Below are positions 1 through 11,800 of a stretch of DNA of 64,000 bases, one piece after another. The notes under the pieces are model-generated. The model was not told the DNA's origin and made no database searches. It saw only the letters and a program-made list of their open reading frames with translations. Made by a program: the position numbers and the translations under genes. Position 1 is the stretch's first letter; each line of letters starts with the position of its first letter. Source of the stretch: Ehretia macrophylla (taxonomy: Eukaryota; Streptophyta; Magnoliopsida; Boraginales; Ehretiaceae); NCBI GenBank assembly GCA_037974665.1, contig CM075773.1:65268263-65332262 (forward strand). Reading direction: 5' to 3'.

Positions 1-315
1 CAGCGTGAGGCTGCTGTACCCAAAAGGCCTGCGCATCAACCTGGTGCTGATGCGCAGGCGACGCAACACCACCCGGGTGCTGCGCCAAGGCTATTTGAGG
101 CTCTGCAGTGTGAGGCTGCAGCGCCTTGGGGTGCGACGGCACAGCACCACCCAGCTAGCTTCCCTGGCCAGCGCCTGACGACGGGAAACCGTCATGCAGC
201 TGGTCAGGCGCCGGTGGCGCCTCCATGGGAGGGTAGATATAGGGTTTCTTTGGATTACTTGAGGGAGTCGCCAGAGAGAGAAACTAGAGAACTGTTTTTT
301 GGCTTAGTTTTTTAA
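1..315 (+). CDS. 3' end of an unrecognised GC-rich reading frame entering from the left edge
   Basis: Frame 1 is open from the first base to a TAA at 313-315 (104 codons). The first 240 bases are strikingly GC-rich compared with the rest of the window. The peptide is rich in Ala, Pro, Gln and His and contains a loosely repeated unit (QREAAVPKRP..HQPGA.. and QCEAAAPWGA..QHHPA). I see no known domain. It lies just inside the right end of a CACTA-type element, so it may be the last exon of a protein carried by that element, or a captured host exon. It could also be fortuitous, since GC-rich repeats often stay open. The start is outside the window. Confidence 0.35.
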   Translation, partial: QREAAVPKRPAHQPGADAQATQHHPGAAPRLFEALQCEAAAPWGATAQHHPASFPGQRLTTGNRHAAGQAPVAPPWEGRYRVSLDYLRESPERETRELFFGLVF

Positions 316-595
316 TTTTATGTCTCCAAAATTGGAGATGGGGAAGTATGTTGTCCTTAATTTTGGAAATGGGAGGCGTTTTCATTTTTTATTTTGGTGA
401 CGGAAAATGCCCTCATTTTTAATTTTAGAGACGGTGAAGTATATCGTTATTAGCAGTGATAATTTTTTTTATCTTATATTATATCGTCATTGTCATGTCA
501 TAAAATTGGCGTTAACATTTCTCTTTATCAAGTTGTCGCCGTATTAGTGACGAGATGGTGACGGCCTGTCGTAAAATTTAATTTTTTTTATAGTG
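1..595. mobile_element. Right terminal part of a CACTA-type DNA transposon
   Basis: The segment ends in TATAGTG at 589-595, which read inward is CACTATAAAAAAAATT, the typical CACTA terminus. Inward of it are subterminal motifs of the GTGACGG/CCGTCAC type (397-403, 430-437 and several at 546-571) and a short palindrome-like CTCCAAAATTGGAGA near 329-343. Such repeated subterminal motifs are the transposase-binding regions of CACTA elements. The left part is outside the window, so length and autonomy are unknown. Confidence 0.6.
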
Positions 596-1560
596 AAAAA
601 ATAGTAGGACAAATTGATCGATTAAATCAAGTACTAACAGAACAGTATAGCAAGATGTGACTGCTTAGCAACGCGCACAATACATAATACACAATTCATA
701 ATCAAAACATATGACGACTCATTAATTTCCAGCCGCTTAAGATTCGGACACAGCTTGTATAGTTCGTAGAACTTGAATCAATAACTCGTACTTTACTTAT
801 CAAAAGAATCAATACAATGACTTGGAATGAATCGTGAACAAAGAGTGAAGTAACAATAAATTGAGTAAATATTACAGATTAACAAATAGGATAGACAAAG
901 AAATGGTAATTTCTACTTACCTTAGTTACGAAATACAAAACCAAAAATTCTGAAAATCAAAAACATTCTTTAAATTCCGAACCCTAAAGTTACAATACAA
1001 AAAACCTAGATATTAGTACTCAATCTCATAATTAATATTTCCAAATTTCATTTGTACTCTTAACCTATATAACAATTCCAATGTAAAAGATTAGTAAAAA
1101 TCTAATTTATTCAACTTACTAGTTCGAACTCCGACATGCAACAGTATTAAGAGCTTTCCTCAAACATGTGGACAAATCCATTACCACTTATGTGTAATCT
1201 GCAACAATTTCTTTCATTTTCGTTCTTAGGTCATCATATTTTTTTCTTTTCTACCATTCCCACAAGTCTCGTTTTATAAGTAACTATCATAGTATACCAC
1301 CCACGTTCTACTTCTTTTCCATATAAGTAGGTGAGAAAAATAGTCCACTAAATTAGTTGCCTAGTTTTTAGGCATTAAATCACACAGAATCAGCAACTAA
1401 AATCTATTATTATTTCATAACTTATATTAATCCACTCTTAATTGATTCCTATAAATTAGTCACCATTAATTTTATTACGTGATATATCAAATTGGATCGT
1501 AAATAACTCATTTTCGTAATTCAGCCACTAGTAAAACACTTTAAAATGGTAAAAGTCAAA
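596..1560. other. AT-rich spacer without recognisable gene
   Basis: No reading frame, terminal repeat or RNA gene is recognisable. Base composition is AT-rich with many short A and T runs. It separates the CACTA end from the copia remnant and shows no 5' LTR for that element. Confidence 0.5.
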
Positions 1561-1609
1561 ACCTAAAATTATAGGGTGCTATAGCCACAAGCTCCATAAG
1601 CCCATTGAT

Positions 1610-2350
1610 GAACATTCCTCTCATGCAGCTTCTAGTGGACATCCTCATGGCCAGCCTCTTAACACCTCCGCACAAGTTCCTTCTTTAACACTATGACAGT
1701 ATAAACAATTATTGCCACTCCTTAATGAAGGTACTTTGACGCCTTTGGAAAACATCGCAAGTATTGATCCTTTCGCATCTTCCTCCAGTGCTGATTTTTG
1801 CAATCTAAAATGGCTTGGATTATTGACACGGGTGCCACGGACCATATGGTTCACACACCTGATCTTATTTCCAATCCCGCCTCCCTTAATCACCTACCTA
1901 TTCACTTACCCAATGGTAGCACAGTCCAGTTTCTCTTTCTGGTTTAATATCACTTACCTCTGATTTACATTTGGATGGTGTACTATCCCTATATTCCTTA
2001 TTTTACTATCAATTTATTATCCGACAAAAAGTTAACCAACTCGCTTAATTATTATGTCACATTTTTTCCTCATCTATGTGTCTTTTAGGACCTTGCCACG
2101 AGGAAGACTATTGGTTTGGGTAAAGAAGCTGGCAGCCTTTATCTATTCACTTCACGACATCTACCATTGCCTACACCGCATACTGCCTTCGCTCAAGTAT
2201 CACCTACCATTTGGCATTAAAGGCTCGGTCACCCATCTTCTAGGATATCCATTTGGCCAAAAAGTTTATCGTCTCCTAGACTTAGAGAGTAATGTCATGT
2301 TCACTGGCCGGGATGTTAATTTTCATGAATCTATCTTTCTACTAGCTTCT
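1610..2350 (+). pseudogene. copia gag tail, protease and integrase remnant with the integrase core missing
   Basis: The gag tail (QYKQLLPLLN) is at about 1700-1735. The protease active site (WIIDTGATDHMV) begins with an ATG at 1810 in a different frame, showing a frameshift. The GAG-pre-integrase stretch (DLATRKTIGLGKEAGSLYLF) runs through about 2092-2150, followed by IWH-stop-RLGHPSSR near 2212. Directly after this the sequence reads GYPFGQKVYRLLDLE, which normally lies C-terminal of the catalytic domain. The roughly 200-residue integrase core with its D,D,E triad has been deleted. The remaining SRDVxFHESIF-like tail is at about 2310-2340. Confidence 0.8.
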
Positions 2351-2639
2351 GAATACACTATTGCTACACGTCATACTGCCGTACTTCCCCAACCAGTTCC
2401 TGATATTCCCGTCTCTGTCTCATCCACGCCTCATGCAGCTGTCGACATAGTATCCCCACCACATCACCACCTCGGTGCTCTACCAGATTGCGTTGCCCAC
2501 CCAACTATCTTCAAGACTATGCTTGTCCTCTGTGCCAATTTTTGCACCTTCTCTAATGCCTCCTACTACGCAAGCGTCCATATTAGGTACTCGTTATCCT
2601 CTCTCAAACTATGTTACCTATGATCATTTTTCTCGTCGC

Positions 2640-4195
2640 CACCATTGTTTTCTCTCTGCCATTTTAGAAAACACAGATCCCACTTCGTTTGCCCAGGAAG
2701 AACAGGATCCTCTTTGGCTCAAAGCCATGGATGATGAACTCACTGCTTTATTTGCAAATGGAACATGGTCAATAGTTTCCTTGCCTACCGGAAAAAAAAA
2801 CCAATTGGATGCAAATGGGTCTTTCGCATCAAATACAAAGCTGATGGTTAAATTGAGCGGTACAAAGCTCACCTTGTGGTAAAGGGATATACCCAACAGG
2901 AAGGACTAGATTACCATGAAACATTTTCTCCTGTTGCTAAATTTACCACTGTACGGTGTTTTCTTGCTATTGTAGCTTCCAAAATTTGGTCTCTTCACCA
3001 ACTGGACATCCATAATACTTTTCTTCATGGTGACCTAGATGAACAGGTATACATGACTCTTTTACCTGGTCTTTGCAAACAAGGGGAGACTCGAGTCTAT
3101 TGCTTACACAAATCACTTTATGGCCTTAAAAAAAAATTCAGAAACCGGTTTGCCAAACTTTCTTCAGCTTTTCATGATGCAGGTTACACACCCTCACGAG
3201 TTGACTATTCTTTGTTCACCCATAGTCATGGTTTTTCATTCACTGCAACTTTGGTATATGTGGATGACATCATCATTGGTGGCAATGATCCAAAGGCCAT
3301 TATTCAACTGAAACAATTTCTGCAGAAGAGATTTCACATAAAAGACCTTAGGGCTCTTAGATACTTTCTTGGGATCGAAGTTGCTCATTCCAAACAAGGC
3401 ATGTACATCTCTCAAAGAAAATATGCCATAGACATCCTAAAGGATGCTGGATACACTGGAGCACGCCCTCGTAATTTTCTCAAGGAGCAATACCTCAAAT
3501 TAATTGAGGAAGATGACACACTTCTACATGACCCATCTACATACAGACGCCTCATAGGACGATTCATCTACTTAACTATCACTCGTCCTAACATTGTCTT
3601 TTTTGTTCACATACTCAGCCAGTTCATGCATGCTCCTAGAATAGTGCATCTTGAGGCAACAATGAGGCTACTCTGATATCTCAAGAATGCCCCTGGCCAA
3701 GGACTTCTCTTTCCTTCAAATAATCCATTAGTCCTCAAAGCATATTGTGACTCCGATTGGGCAAGTTGTCCAAAGACAAGAAGATCTACAACTGAGTTTT
3801 GCATGAAACTTGGAGAATTACTCATTTCATGGAAAACCAAGAAACAACCCATAATTTCAAGATATCTGCTGAAACAGAATACCGTGCTATGGCCAACACT
3901 AGTTATGAGTTAACATGGTTAAAATACTTGCTTCATGATTTTAAAGTCTATCATCCTGAACCAGCAATGTTGTTCTGTGACAACAAAGCAGCTCTTCACA
4001 TTGCATCAAATCCGGTCTTTCATGAAAGAACTAAACATTTTGAGTTGGATTGTCACCTAATTCAGGAAAAACTGCAAGCTGGACTCATCAAGACTGATCA
4101 TGTTCCTATATCTTAACAACCGGCTGATTTGTTTACTAAACCATTGGGACGATCACAATTCATCAATCTGTTTGGCAAGTTAGGAGTGCACAATC
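2640..4195 (+). pseudogene. copia reverse transcriptase and RNase H remnant
   Basis: RT starts with the WLKAMDDELTALFANGTW motif (about 2715-2770) and continues after a frame change near 2800 into GYTQQEGLDYHETFSPVAKF, QLDIHNTFLHGDL and the catalytic YVDDII motif (about 3258-3275). A TGA follows MRLL at 3674-3676. RNase H follows as YCDSDWASCPKTRRSTTEF, a second frame change near 3850, then TEYRAMANTSYELTWLK, LFCDNKAALHIASNP and HFELDCHLIQEKL. A TAA lies at 4114-4116, just before QPADLFTKPLG. The YVDD motif survives, but frameshifts and stops rule out a polyprotein. Confidence 0.88.
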
Positions 4196-4219
4196 TACAC
4201 ACTCCTACTGGAGAGGGAG

Positions 4220-4435
4220 TGTTAGTACCATATAAGGCGTGCATCTTGATGAAGAAATAAGTCAACAATTTGATATGCAAGAATCATGGTTTGCCATATT
4301 TGTATATATATCAATCTTCCTATAATTGTTCAATTTGTCATGTGTAATCATTCCGTTCACATTGTACATAAAGCCTATATATATATATATATATGTAACA
4401 ATTGTGTATCAATAATATATATTTTTCCTGGGTTT
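4220..4435 (+). repeat. 3' LTR of the decayed copia element (right boundary approximate)
   Basis: It starts TGTTAGTACC directly after a purine-rich tract and contains a (TA)n run (4377-4394). No partner LTR is available, so the right end is estimated from where the sequence turns into ordinary AT-rich spacer. The region 4436-4560 shows nothing further. Confidence 0.55.
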
Positions 4436-4559
4436 GATCCTTATTATAAATGAATAAACTTTCCTCAGTAATCCTATTCTCATCAATTTGGGAATATGCA
4501 TTCCTGGCAAAACACATGAAATAACTCATTCCCTAGTACTTTGGAATAAACTTATTACT

Positions 4560-4669
4560 GAAGTGACAAAACTTCCTTTAGAAAAATACCCTATAAAAAT
4601 AACATTATTATCAATATAATAATTATTATTTTTATGATATTATTTATATAAACATATAGTAACAAAATA

Positions 4670-4708
<39 letters not shown>

Positions 4709-5430
4709 TAGAATAATAATCAATAAATAATATAATACAATAAAAATAAATAATACTAACAATAAGTATCAATAAAATATATAAAAATAATAATAAAGTA
4801 TTATTATAAATAATACATAATAAAGTGCTAATAAGATAAAATAATAATAATAATAATAGTATATAAATATATAATAAGATAAAAATATTAATAATATCAA
4901 TATATGTTTCTTTTTTTTTTTAGCATTATTTATATTTTTTATAAAAATTATTATTAATATAAAAACCATAGTAATATAGTATATAGAATATAAATAATAA
5001 ATAATAATAAATACCAAAAACATATGTTAAAAAAATACTAATAATAATAATAAAAATAAATTTAATAATATATAATGTAATAATACTAATAATGATATAA
5101 TATAATAACAGTAATTAATATCAATAATAATTACTACAAATAGTAGATACAAAATAATGAAATGAATATATGAATAATAATAATATATAATAATAATAAA
5201 AATAATAGTAAAATAAATATAAAAGTGAAATGGTAATATAAAATCATTTAATTAATATAAATAATAACAATAATACTTAGAAAATAATTATAAATAATAA
5301 AACAAATTTAGTAAAAAATAATATTTAATAATAATAAAATTAAAAATAAATAAATATATTAATAATATGGCTCAAACAAATCATTATTATTAATATAATG
5401 TTTTTTTTTATTGTTAAGAAAATAATATAT
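4560..5430. repeat. Extremely AT-rich low-complexity tract with (TAA)n microsatellite
   Basis: About 870 bases composed almost only of A and T, dominated by ATAATA/TAATAA words. It includes an almost perfect (TAA)n array at about 4671-4709 and scattered degenerate units beyond it. Open frames here are Ile/Tyr/Asn-rich artefacts of composition. Confidence 0.9.
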
Positions 5431-6306
5431 CTAGAGTAACAAAAGGGCAGTATTGTCATTTTATATAAGTCGTTCTTATTACTACTTTATTATACTGATT
5501 ACCAAACATGAGTTTGGAATTAATATATCCATTTCTATCTTCATTCTTAAGAGCATACCAAGTACGACATACTCTTTTCCAAGTTCATTCAATTCTCAGA
5601 GTCATTTTATTTCTTAACTCATTTCATTCATGTCCAAAATCATTCAAGATTATCAATCATCACCTTATAGATATAGCTTTTATAAGCAATTTATGTTATT
5701 TTCTCCAAAATGTTAGCTTGGCGATGTAAAAAACAACCAAAATTGGATGACTTAAGATAAGAGGCAGATGTTGCTAAACTAAGTAGGGCTAGGAATTTAA
5801 CCTAAATTGGTTGTACAATCCCCCGTGTCGTATTTTTTCTCTTTTGCCTTTTGGTTTTGAAGCCACAGGTGTTGGTTCAGATGTAAATGGCTTACTCTTT
5901 TGACTTAGTGTACGTTTTTCATGACCTAAAAGAGAAAAGAAAATAGGAAGGCAAATTATGTTAGAAAGCTCAAGAATTAAATGTGGTGTTTTATACTAAT
6001 AACTGCCATTTATAAAAAAAAATGTTCCATATTTGTGGTGCCCATTTTCAATCTTTTTTTTTTATTATCATAGAAGCAAAAAGATGTTTGATAAGTTCCT
6101 AAGAGTTGGGTAAAATTGGCAGGTAACAATCCATTGTGATCAAAAGTTTCGAGTTCGAACTTATATAATTACAAATATTTTTTAGTATTTGATTGACTTG
6201 AAATATGTGTTGAGGAGCATCATTGCACCACTAGTTTGATGCCTCTTGGAGATCCAATATCATTTTGTCTAGAATAAGTTCATTGTCCTTAAAAAAAAAA
6301 AAAAAT
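5431..6306. other. Spacer without recognisable gene; A-tail at 6291-6305
   Basis: No supported gene. A 15-base A run (6291-6305) lies immediately before the Tat-like element's target site. About 150 bases upstream is AGTTCGAAC (6151-6159), resembling a pol III B box. A short tRNA-type SINE is possible but no A box or target duplication could be confirmed. Confidence 0.4.
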
Positions 6307-6311
6307 ACTTG
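6307..6311. repeat. Target site duplication ACTTG (left)
   Basis: ACTTG directly precedes the left LTR and recurs at 16179-16183 directly after the right LTR. This 5-bp duplication fixes the boundaries of the Tat-like element. Confidence 0.95.
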
Positions 6312-6789
6312 TGACGAGGGGGATTCCGAGCTAAGGAAAGATGCCCAAACCGAGCTGAAGCGGGCTAATCCGAGCCAAGCCGAACCCATTCAGCTAATAC
6401 CCAACCTGGATGCTGATCCAACTTTACCCTGACCCCGGAGAACCCCGACCTCAGTGCCAGCTGCCCTGATGGGACATAAAGTCTTGATGGGACATAATGC
6501 TGCACCGCATTAAATGCAGTCAGATCCGAATTTAGTATAAATAGAGCTCCACTCTCTTCATTTAAGGAGGTAACTCGTTATTAAATGCTCTCAGCTACCT
6601 TGCTAGCTCGGACATACTAATCATTCGCACGCTCGAGGGGAAAATCCGAGTCATCACCCTGCCTTTTCCTTCTTTTCCTTGTGCAGGTCTGGTAGCCGAC
6701 CCGAAAAGTACAGCTCGGAGGCCGACCTGAAAAGTCCAGCTCGGTGCAAGTAGCTCCTAACTTCAACTGTGAGGTTTTCGACCTCGACA
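6312..6789 (+). repeat. 5' LTR of Tat-like element 1
   Basis: It begins TGACGAGGGG and ends CCTCGACA. Length is exactly equal to the 3' LTR at 15701-16178. A TATAAATAG box lies 224 bases into both copies, so transcription should start roughly 30 bases after it. Confidence 0.95.
6536..6544 (+). promoter_or_regulatory. TATA box of the 5' LTR promoter
   Basis: TATAAATAG, intact, at the same offset as the copy at 15925-15933 in the 3' LTR. Confidence 0.75.
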
Positions 6790-6792
6790 GTT

Positions 6793-6810
6793 TGGCGCCG
6801 TCTGTGGGAA
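6793..6810 (+). promoter_or_regulatory. Primer binding site of Tat-like element 1
   Basis: TGGCGCCGTCTGTGGGAA begins 3 bases after the LTR. Its first nine bases match the complement of the 3' end (with CCA) of plant tRNA-Asp as I know it; the rest diverges. TGGCGCCG-type primer sites are common in the Tat and Athila groups. Confidence 0.8.
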
Positions 6811-6859
6811 ACGCACGAGTTCTTCTACTACTCTCTTCACCACCCATTGAGAAACCATT

Positions 6860-8399
6860 ATGGTGCAAACTAGAAGCCACAGCACACCGGTAGAGGATTC
6901 GCCCAACCCGGAAGGGGACCTCGAAACCACGCAGGTGCCTAGCCAAAACCTAACCCAAGCCGATGTTGGAACGAGCCAACGTATACACTTAGCCACTCAA
7001 ACCAACCCCGCAGCAGAAGAAGATCCCAACTCTAGCCTGTCACCAGAGATAAGGATGATGCTGAGGATGTTCGAGAAACTTAAGGAGCAGGTAGCCCGGC
7101 TAGTTGAGGGCCCCCTGGCTCCGCGAGAAGCTATGCTGCGGCCCTCGCGTCCGCAATTCCACATCCCTAACTCAAGGCGAAAATGGACTCAGGACGAAGA
7201 GGGCTTCCTGGAGCCGGTGGTGAGACCTGACCTGGCGAGAGGTAAACGGGCGGCTCAAGCTGACCCCGAGCAGGCCAAGACCGCAGCTGCCATAGCCAAG
7301 GTCATTAACCAGCTCGATGTAAGCCCACGCTCCCCCGAGGTACTGGCCACACCACTACCTACCGGCAACCGTATGCCCAACCTGGCTGTCTACAACGGAG
7401 ATGGAGACCCAGCCAGCCACCTGCTTAATTTCGATCACCACATGACTCTGCATGACATGTCAGATCTCATGAAGGCGAAGACTTTCCCGATCACCCTGGT
7501 TGGCAACGCCCTGGATTGGTTCCAAAAGCTTCGTCCCGGCTCAATCGCAAATTTCCACCAGCTGGCTGAGTCTTTCCTATCCCGCTTCGCGGGAAGCCGG
7601 CGCGCCACCCGCCATACTTCTACATTGCTACTGGTGAAGCAACATTGAGGGGAAAGTTTGAGGGCTTACACGGCCAGATTCAATGAAGAGTCCCTCCGAA
7701 TTCCCAACCTGGAGGACTCCATGGCCTTGATGGCTTACCAGAGTGGGTTCAGGTCGGGCCCCCTCATATCCTCTCTGGCAATCGACCCTGTGGACACTGT
7801 ATCCGAGCTGATGGTACGAGCAGAATGGTACATATACTCGGAAGAAATCCATCAGGCGAAGAGGGATGATGACAAGGAGAAAGAAGCCGGCAAAAAGGGA
7901 GAGACCTCCCGAGCCCAACCTGGGGGTAAAGTCCAAAACGACCGAGGCAAGCAGCCTCAACAGCCCAAGCAGAACCCTCGGTTCACTATGTTCACTCCCC
8001 TTAACATCACGAGGGAACAGATCCTGATGGAGATCCAACACTAGAACCACCTGCCTCCAGCTCCGAGGATGAAATGCCGACCCAATAAGCGTAATAGAAC
8101 CAAGTATTGTCGCTACCATATGGACTACGGCCATACCACCGAAGAGTGCAAAGACTTAAAACAGGAGATTGAGGCACTGATAGCCCGAGGCCACCTCCGG
8201 AGATATGTAGATTCGCAGCCGACCCGGAATCCTGACTAAAGGGATAGGGAGAGGAGTCCACCCAGGCGCCAGGCTGGGGGCGGACGCTTGGCTGTGATTG
8301 AGACCATTGCGGGAGGACTGACGTTAGGAGGAGAGACCTCAGCAGGCAGGAAGGGTTATGTTCGTGCTGGGAGGGAGTATGGTTCAATGCGGGGATCGG
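6860..8399 (+). pseudogene. gag of Tat-like element 1, broken by three in-frame stops
   Basis: One frame runs from ATG 6860 (MVQTRSHSTPVEDSPNPEGD), 70 bases after the LTR, into the protease region. It is interrupted by TGA 7646-7648, TAG 8042-8044 and TAA 8237-8239. The capsid-like core has the usual LVGNALDWFQKLRPGSIANF and, after the first stop, GESLRAYTARFNEESLRI, which is normally continuous in this family. A zinc knuckle C-x2-H-x4-H-x4-C (CRYHMDYGHTTEEC) lies at 8108-8149. The protein would form the particle and bind RNA. Since the frame is unshifted, the defects are point nonsense mutations. Confidence 0.88.
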
Positions 8400-8870
8400 C
8401 CTCGGAGATGCAGGAGCTCACCTTCTCCTCAGAAGACTTGGAGGGGGTGATATTGCCTCATGACGACCCACTGGTGATCAGCGCTGAAATAGCCAACTTC
8501 ACCGTCAAGAGGTTGATGGTGGACGTCTTATTCCTCAGCGCTTTTGAGCAAATGGGGTTGGACAGGAGCAGACTCAGGCCATTAAGGGGAACTTTAGCGG
8601 GTTTCACCGGGCAGTTCCACCGAGCCGAAGGGGTCATCAACCTCCCGCTGAAGCTGGCAGATGGGGATAAGTGGGTGTCGATGCAAGCCAACTTCATTGT
8701 GATGGACTGTAACTCCACTTACAATGGGATCTTAGGCCGGGTGGCACTCAATCACTTTAGGGCCGTCCTCTCAACTTACCACCAGGCCCTGAAATTCCCG
8801 ACCCCGGGCGGCGTGGCCACCATTCGCGGTACCCAACTCTCAGCTTGGGAATGCTATGAAAACTCACTCC
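8400..8870 (+). pseudogene. Protease of Tat-like element 1 lacking its catalytic motif
   Basis: The segment reads HDDPLVISAEIANFTVKRLMVD then directly VLFLSAFEQMGL, followed by LRGTLAGFTGQFHRAEGVINLPL, IVMDCNSTYNGILGRVALN and YHQALKFPTPGGVATIRG. In this family the VD and the LF are normally separated by a short stretch holding the D-[NST]-G-S-S active site; here about six residues are absent (junction near 8519-8526). GAC at the junction suggests slippage between short repeats. The retropepsin should be dead. Near 8870 the frame shifts by one base before the RT region. Confidence 0.82.
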
Positions 8871-11800
8871 GGCCCAAGTATCAAATCTGCTGGGGACCAG
8901 ATCTGCCAGGAAAAGAGAGATGCTAAGAGAGGAAGCCCGGCTGAAGACCTTCAGGAGGTGGAGCTCTCCGATAAGACCAAAAGAGCAAGGATCGGGAGTG
9001 AACTCCCTGCTAACCTCAAGAAAGGTATAAGCCAATTTCTTTTAAAGAATGAACATATATTTGCCTGCTCTGCCTCTGACATGACAGGTATTGACCCGGG
9101 TGTGATTGAGCATCACCTGAATGCCGACCCAAATCACTATTCGGTAAAGCAGAAGCGCAGGCACTTCCATTATGATAAACAACGAATCATAGCAGAAGAG
9201 GTGGACAAGTTGGTGGACGCCGGCCACATTAAGGAAATACAGTACCCAACCTGGTTATCCAATGTGGTGCTGGTGACTAAGTCTTCGGGTGGATGGAGAC
9301 TGTGTATTGACTTTACCGACCTCAACAAAGCCTGCCCTAAGGACTGCTTTCCCCTACCACGGATCGATCAGATGGTGGACGCCACCTCCGGATTCGAGCT
9401 ACTCTCTTTCATGGATGCCTTTAAAGGTTATAACCAAATCAAGATGGCTCTCAGAGACAAAGAGAAGACCGCATTTACCACCGATAAATGACTCTACTAC
9501 TATGAGGTCATGCCTTTTGGCCTCAAGAATGCTGGAGCTACCTACACTCGAATGGTGAACAAGGTCTTCAAAAATCAGATTGGCCGGAATATGGAGATCT
9601 ATGTAGATGACATGTTGGTCAAGAGCAGAAAGGCGGAAGACCACGTAGCCGACCTGGCTAAAGCCTTCGCCGTAATGGAGCACTTTGGGATAAAACTGAA
9701 CCCGAAAAAGTGCGCATTCGACGTCAAGGCAGGCAAATTTCTGGGCTTCATGGTCACAGCCCGCAGAATAGAAGCCAACCCAGAGAAGGTACAGGCGATA
9801 CTTGACCTGGCGCCGCCGACCTACGAGAAAGACGTCCAGGTGTTAGCAGGCAAGGTCGTAGTGCTGAGCAGATTCATGTCCAGGTCGGCTGACAAGTGTA
9901 CTCCTCTGTTCAAAATATTAAGGAATCCTAAGAACTTTGAATGGACTGCGGAATGCCAGAACGCCTTCCAAAAGTTGAAAAGGTATCTAACTTCGCCACC
10001 CCTATTATCCCGACCTGAGGTGGGGGAGGAGCTGGTACTATACTTAGCATGCTCGGGGACAGCAGTGGAGGCGGCACTAGTCCGAGAAGAAGGAAAGGAG
10101 CAGAAGCCGGTCTATTATGTTAGCAGAACCTTGCAAGGGGCCGAGGTGAGATACTCCTCCTTGGAAAAACTCGCCCTCGCGCTCATCACAGCAGCAAGAA
10201 AGTTGAAGCCATACTTTGATGCTCATCCAGTTAAGGTCATGACGGATTCCCTGTTCAAGTCCATCATGCACAAGCCAGAGGCGTCGGGCAGGCTACTGAA
10301 ATGGGTAGTTGAGTTGAGTCAATTCGACATCACCTACCAGCCCAGGACAGCCATCAAAGCCCAAGCCATTGCGGACTTTGTTATAGAATGTACTGGCCGA
10401 GCAGAGCATGACTCGGAGGACGTGTGGAAGGTCCATGTGGATGGGGCCTCAGGGAAGTTCGGAAGCGGAGCTGGGGTGGTCATCCTCGACCTAACCCGAC
10501 ATGAGCACCAATACTCCCTCAAGTTCACATTTCCGGCATCCAACAATGAAGCAGACTACGAAGCGGTGATTGCAAGACTAAAAATTGCAACTCAGCTCGG
10601 GGCACAGATAGTCGACCTGAGCACCGACTCTCAACTGGTTTCTAGTTAGATATTGGGAGAGTTCGAAGCCAAGGACAGTGCTATGCTGGCCTACCTCAAC
10701 AGAGTCAAGGATTTGACCTCGGGGCTCAGAAGGTTCACGATACAGCAGATTCCCAGGGAAGAGAATATGAAGGCTGATGCCCTGTCCAGGTTAGCCTTGG
10801 GCGAGAGCCGACCTGCCCTGGTTCATGTGGAAGAAATATCTGAACCAAGTATTCAGTTGGGGGTGCAAGCCGTGGCCGAGCTCAATCTAAGCCTAGATTG
10901 GACCAAACCAATCGTGGACTACTTGGAGGGGGGTATGACCCCAGAAGATGAAAAAGCAGCTCGGAAACTCATGAAACAGGCCTCCAGGTTTGTCATAATT
11001 GCCGGGCAACTCTACAAGAGAGCCTACACTTGGCTTCTCTTGAAATGTGTTGGACCCGAAGAGGGAAACTATGTACTCCGGGAGATTCATGAAGGGGTAT
11101 GTGGAAACCACTTGGGAGGCAAAGCTCTGGCTCGGAAGGCATTAAGGCAAGGCTATTTCTGGCCAACCTTAGAGCAAGATGCCAAAGAATATGTAAAAAA
11201 GTGCGACACCTGTCAGAGGTTCGCCAATGTACAGAGGAAGCTTGCGGTAGACCTCACAGTGATGATAAGCCCGTGGCCATTCTATCAGTGGGGCCTAGAC
11301 ATCATCGGCCCATTGCCGACCGGTGTCGGCCAAAAGAAACACGCCTTCGTAGCTGTAGACTACTTCACCAAATGGCCCGAGGCTGAAGGTGTTGCTAGAA
11401 TAACAGAAAAGGCAGCCTGGGATTTCGTATGGAAAAACATTATTTGCCTATTTGGGGTGCCAAAGGTCATCATCACTGACCACGGCAAGCAATTCGACAG
11501 TGCATACTTTCGAGGCAAATGTGCTGAGATCGGGATCGACCTCAGATTCTCATCTATTGCTCACCCTCAAAGTAATGGCTAAGTTGAAAGGACTAACCAA
11601 ATCATTTTGCAGGGCCTAAAAACCAAGCTGGAGGAAGTAGAGGGCCAATGGGCATCAATTCTTCCCGAGGTATTGTGGGCTCAGCGAACCAACACCAGCT
11701 CGGCAACGGGAGAATTGCCTTTCGAACTGACCTTCGGCACTCAAGCGGTGCTACCAGTGGAGATCGGGTCTTCGACCAGTAGAACCCTCCACAGTGACCC

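Larger units (their letters stand above)
1570..4435 (+). mobile_element. Decayed Ty1/copia retrotransposon (3' two thirds plus one LTR)
   Basis: Domains read in copia order on the + strand: gag tail, protease, GAG-pre-integrase, a stub of integrase, reverse transcriptase, RNase H, then a purine-rich tract (GGAGAGGGAG, 4210-4219) followed by TGTTAG, an LTR-like start at 4220. No matching 5' LTR is seen upstream. The reading frame changes several times and carries stops, so it is a non-functional fossil. It is the most degraded of the copia copies here. Confidence 0.85.

Noticed and set aside
4769-5023. Minus-strand Ile/Tyr-rich hydrophobic frame that looks like a membrane protein
   Set aside because: Composition artefact of the ATAATA tract.
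6090-6306. tRNA-derived SINE ending in A15
   Set aside because: A B-box-like AGTTCGAAC is present, but no A box or flanking duplication was found.
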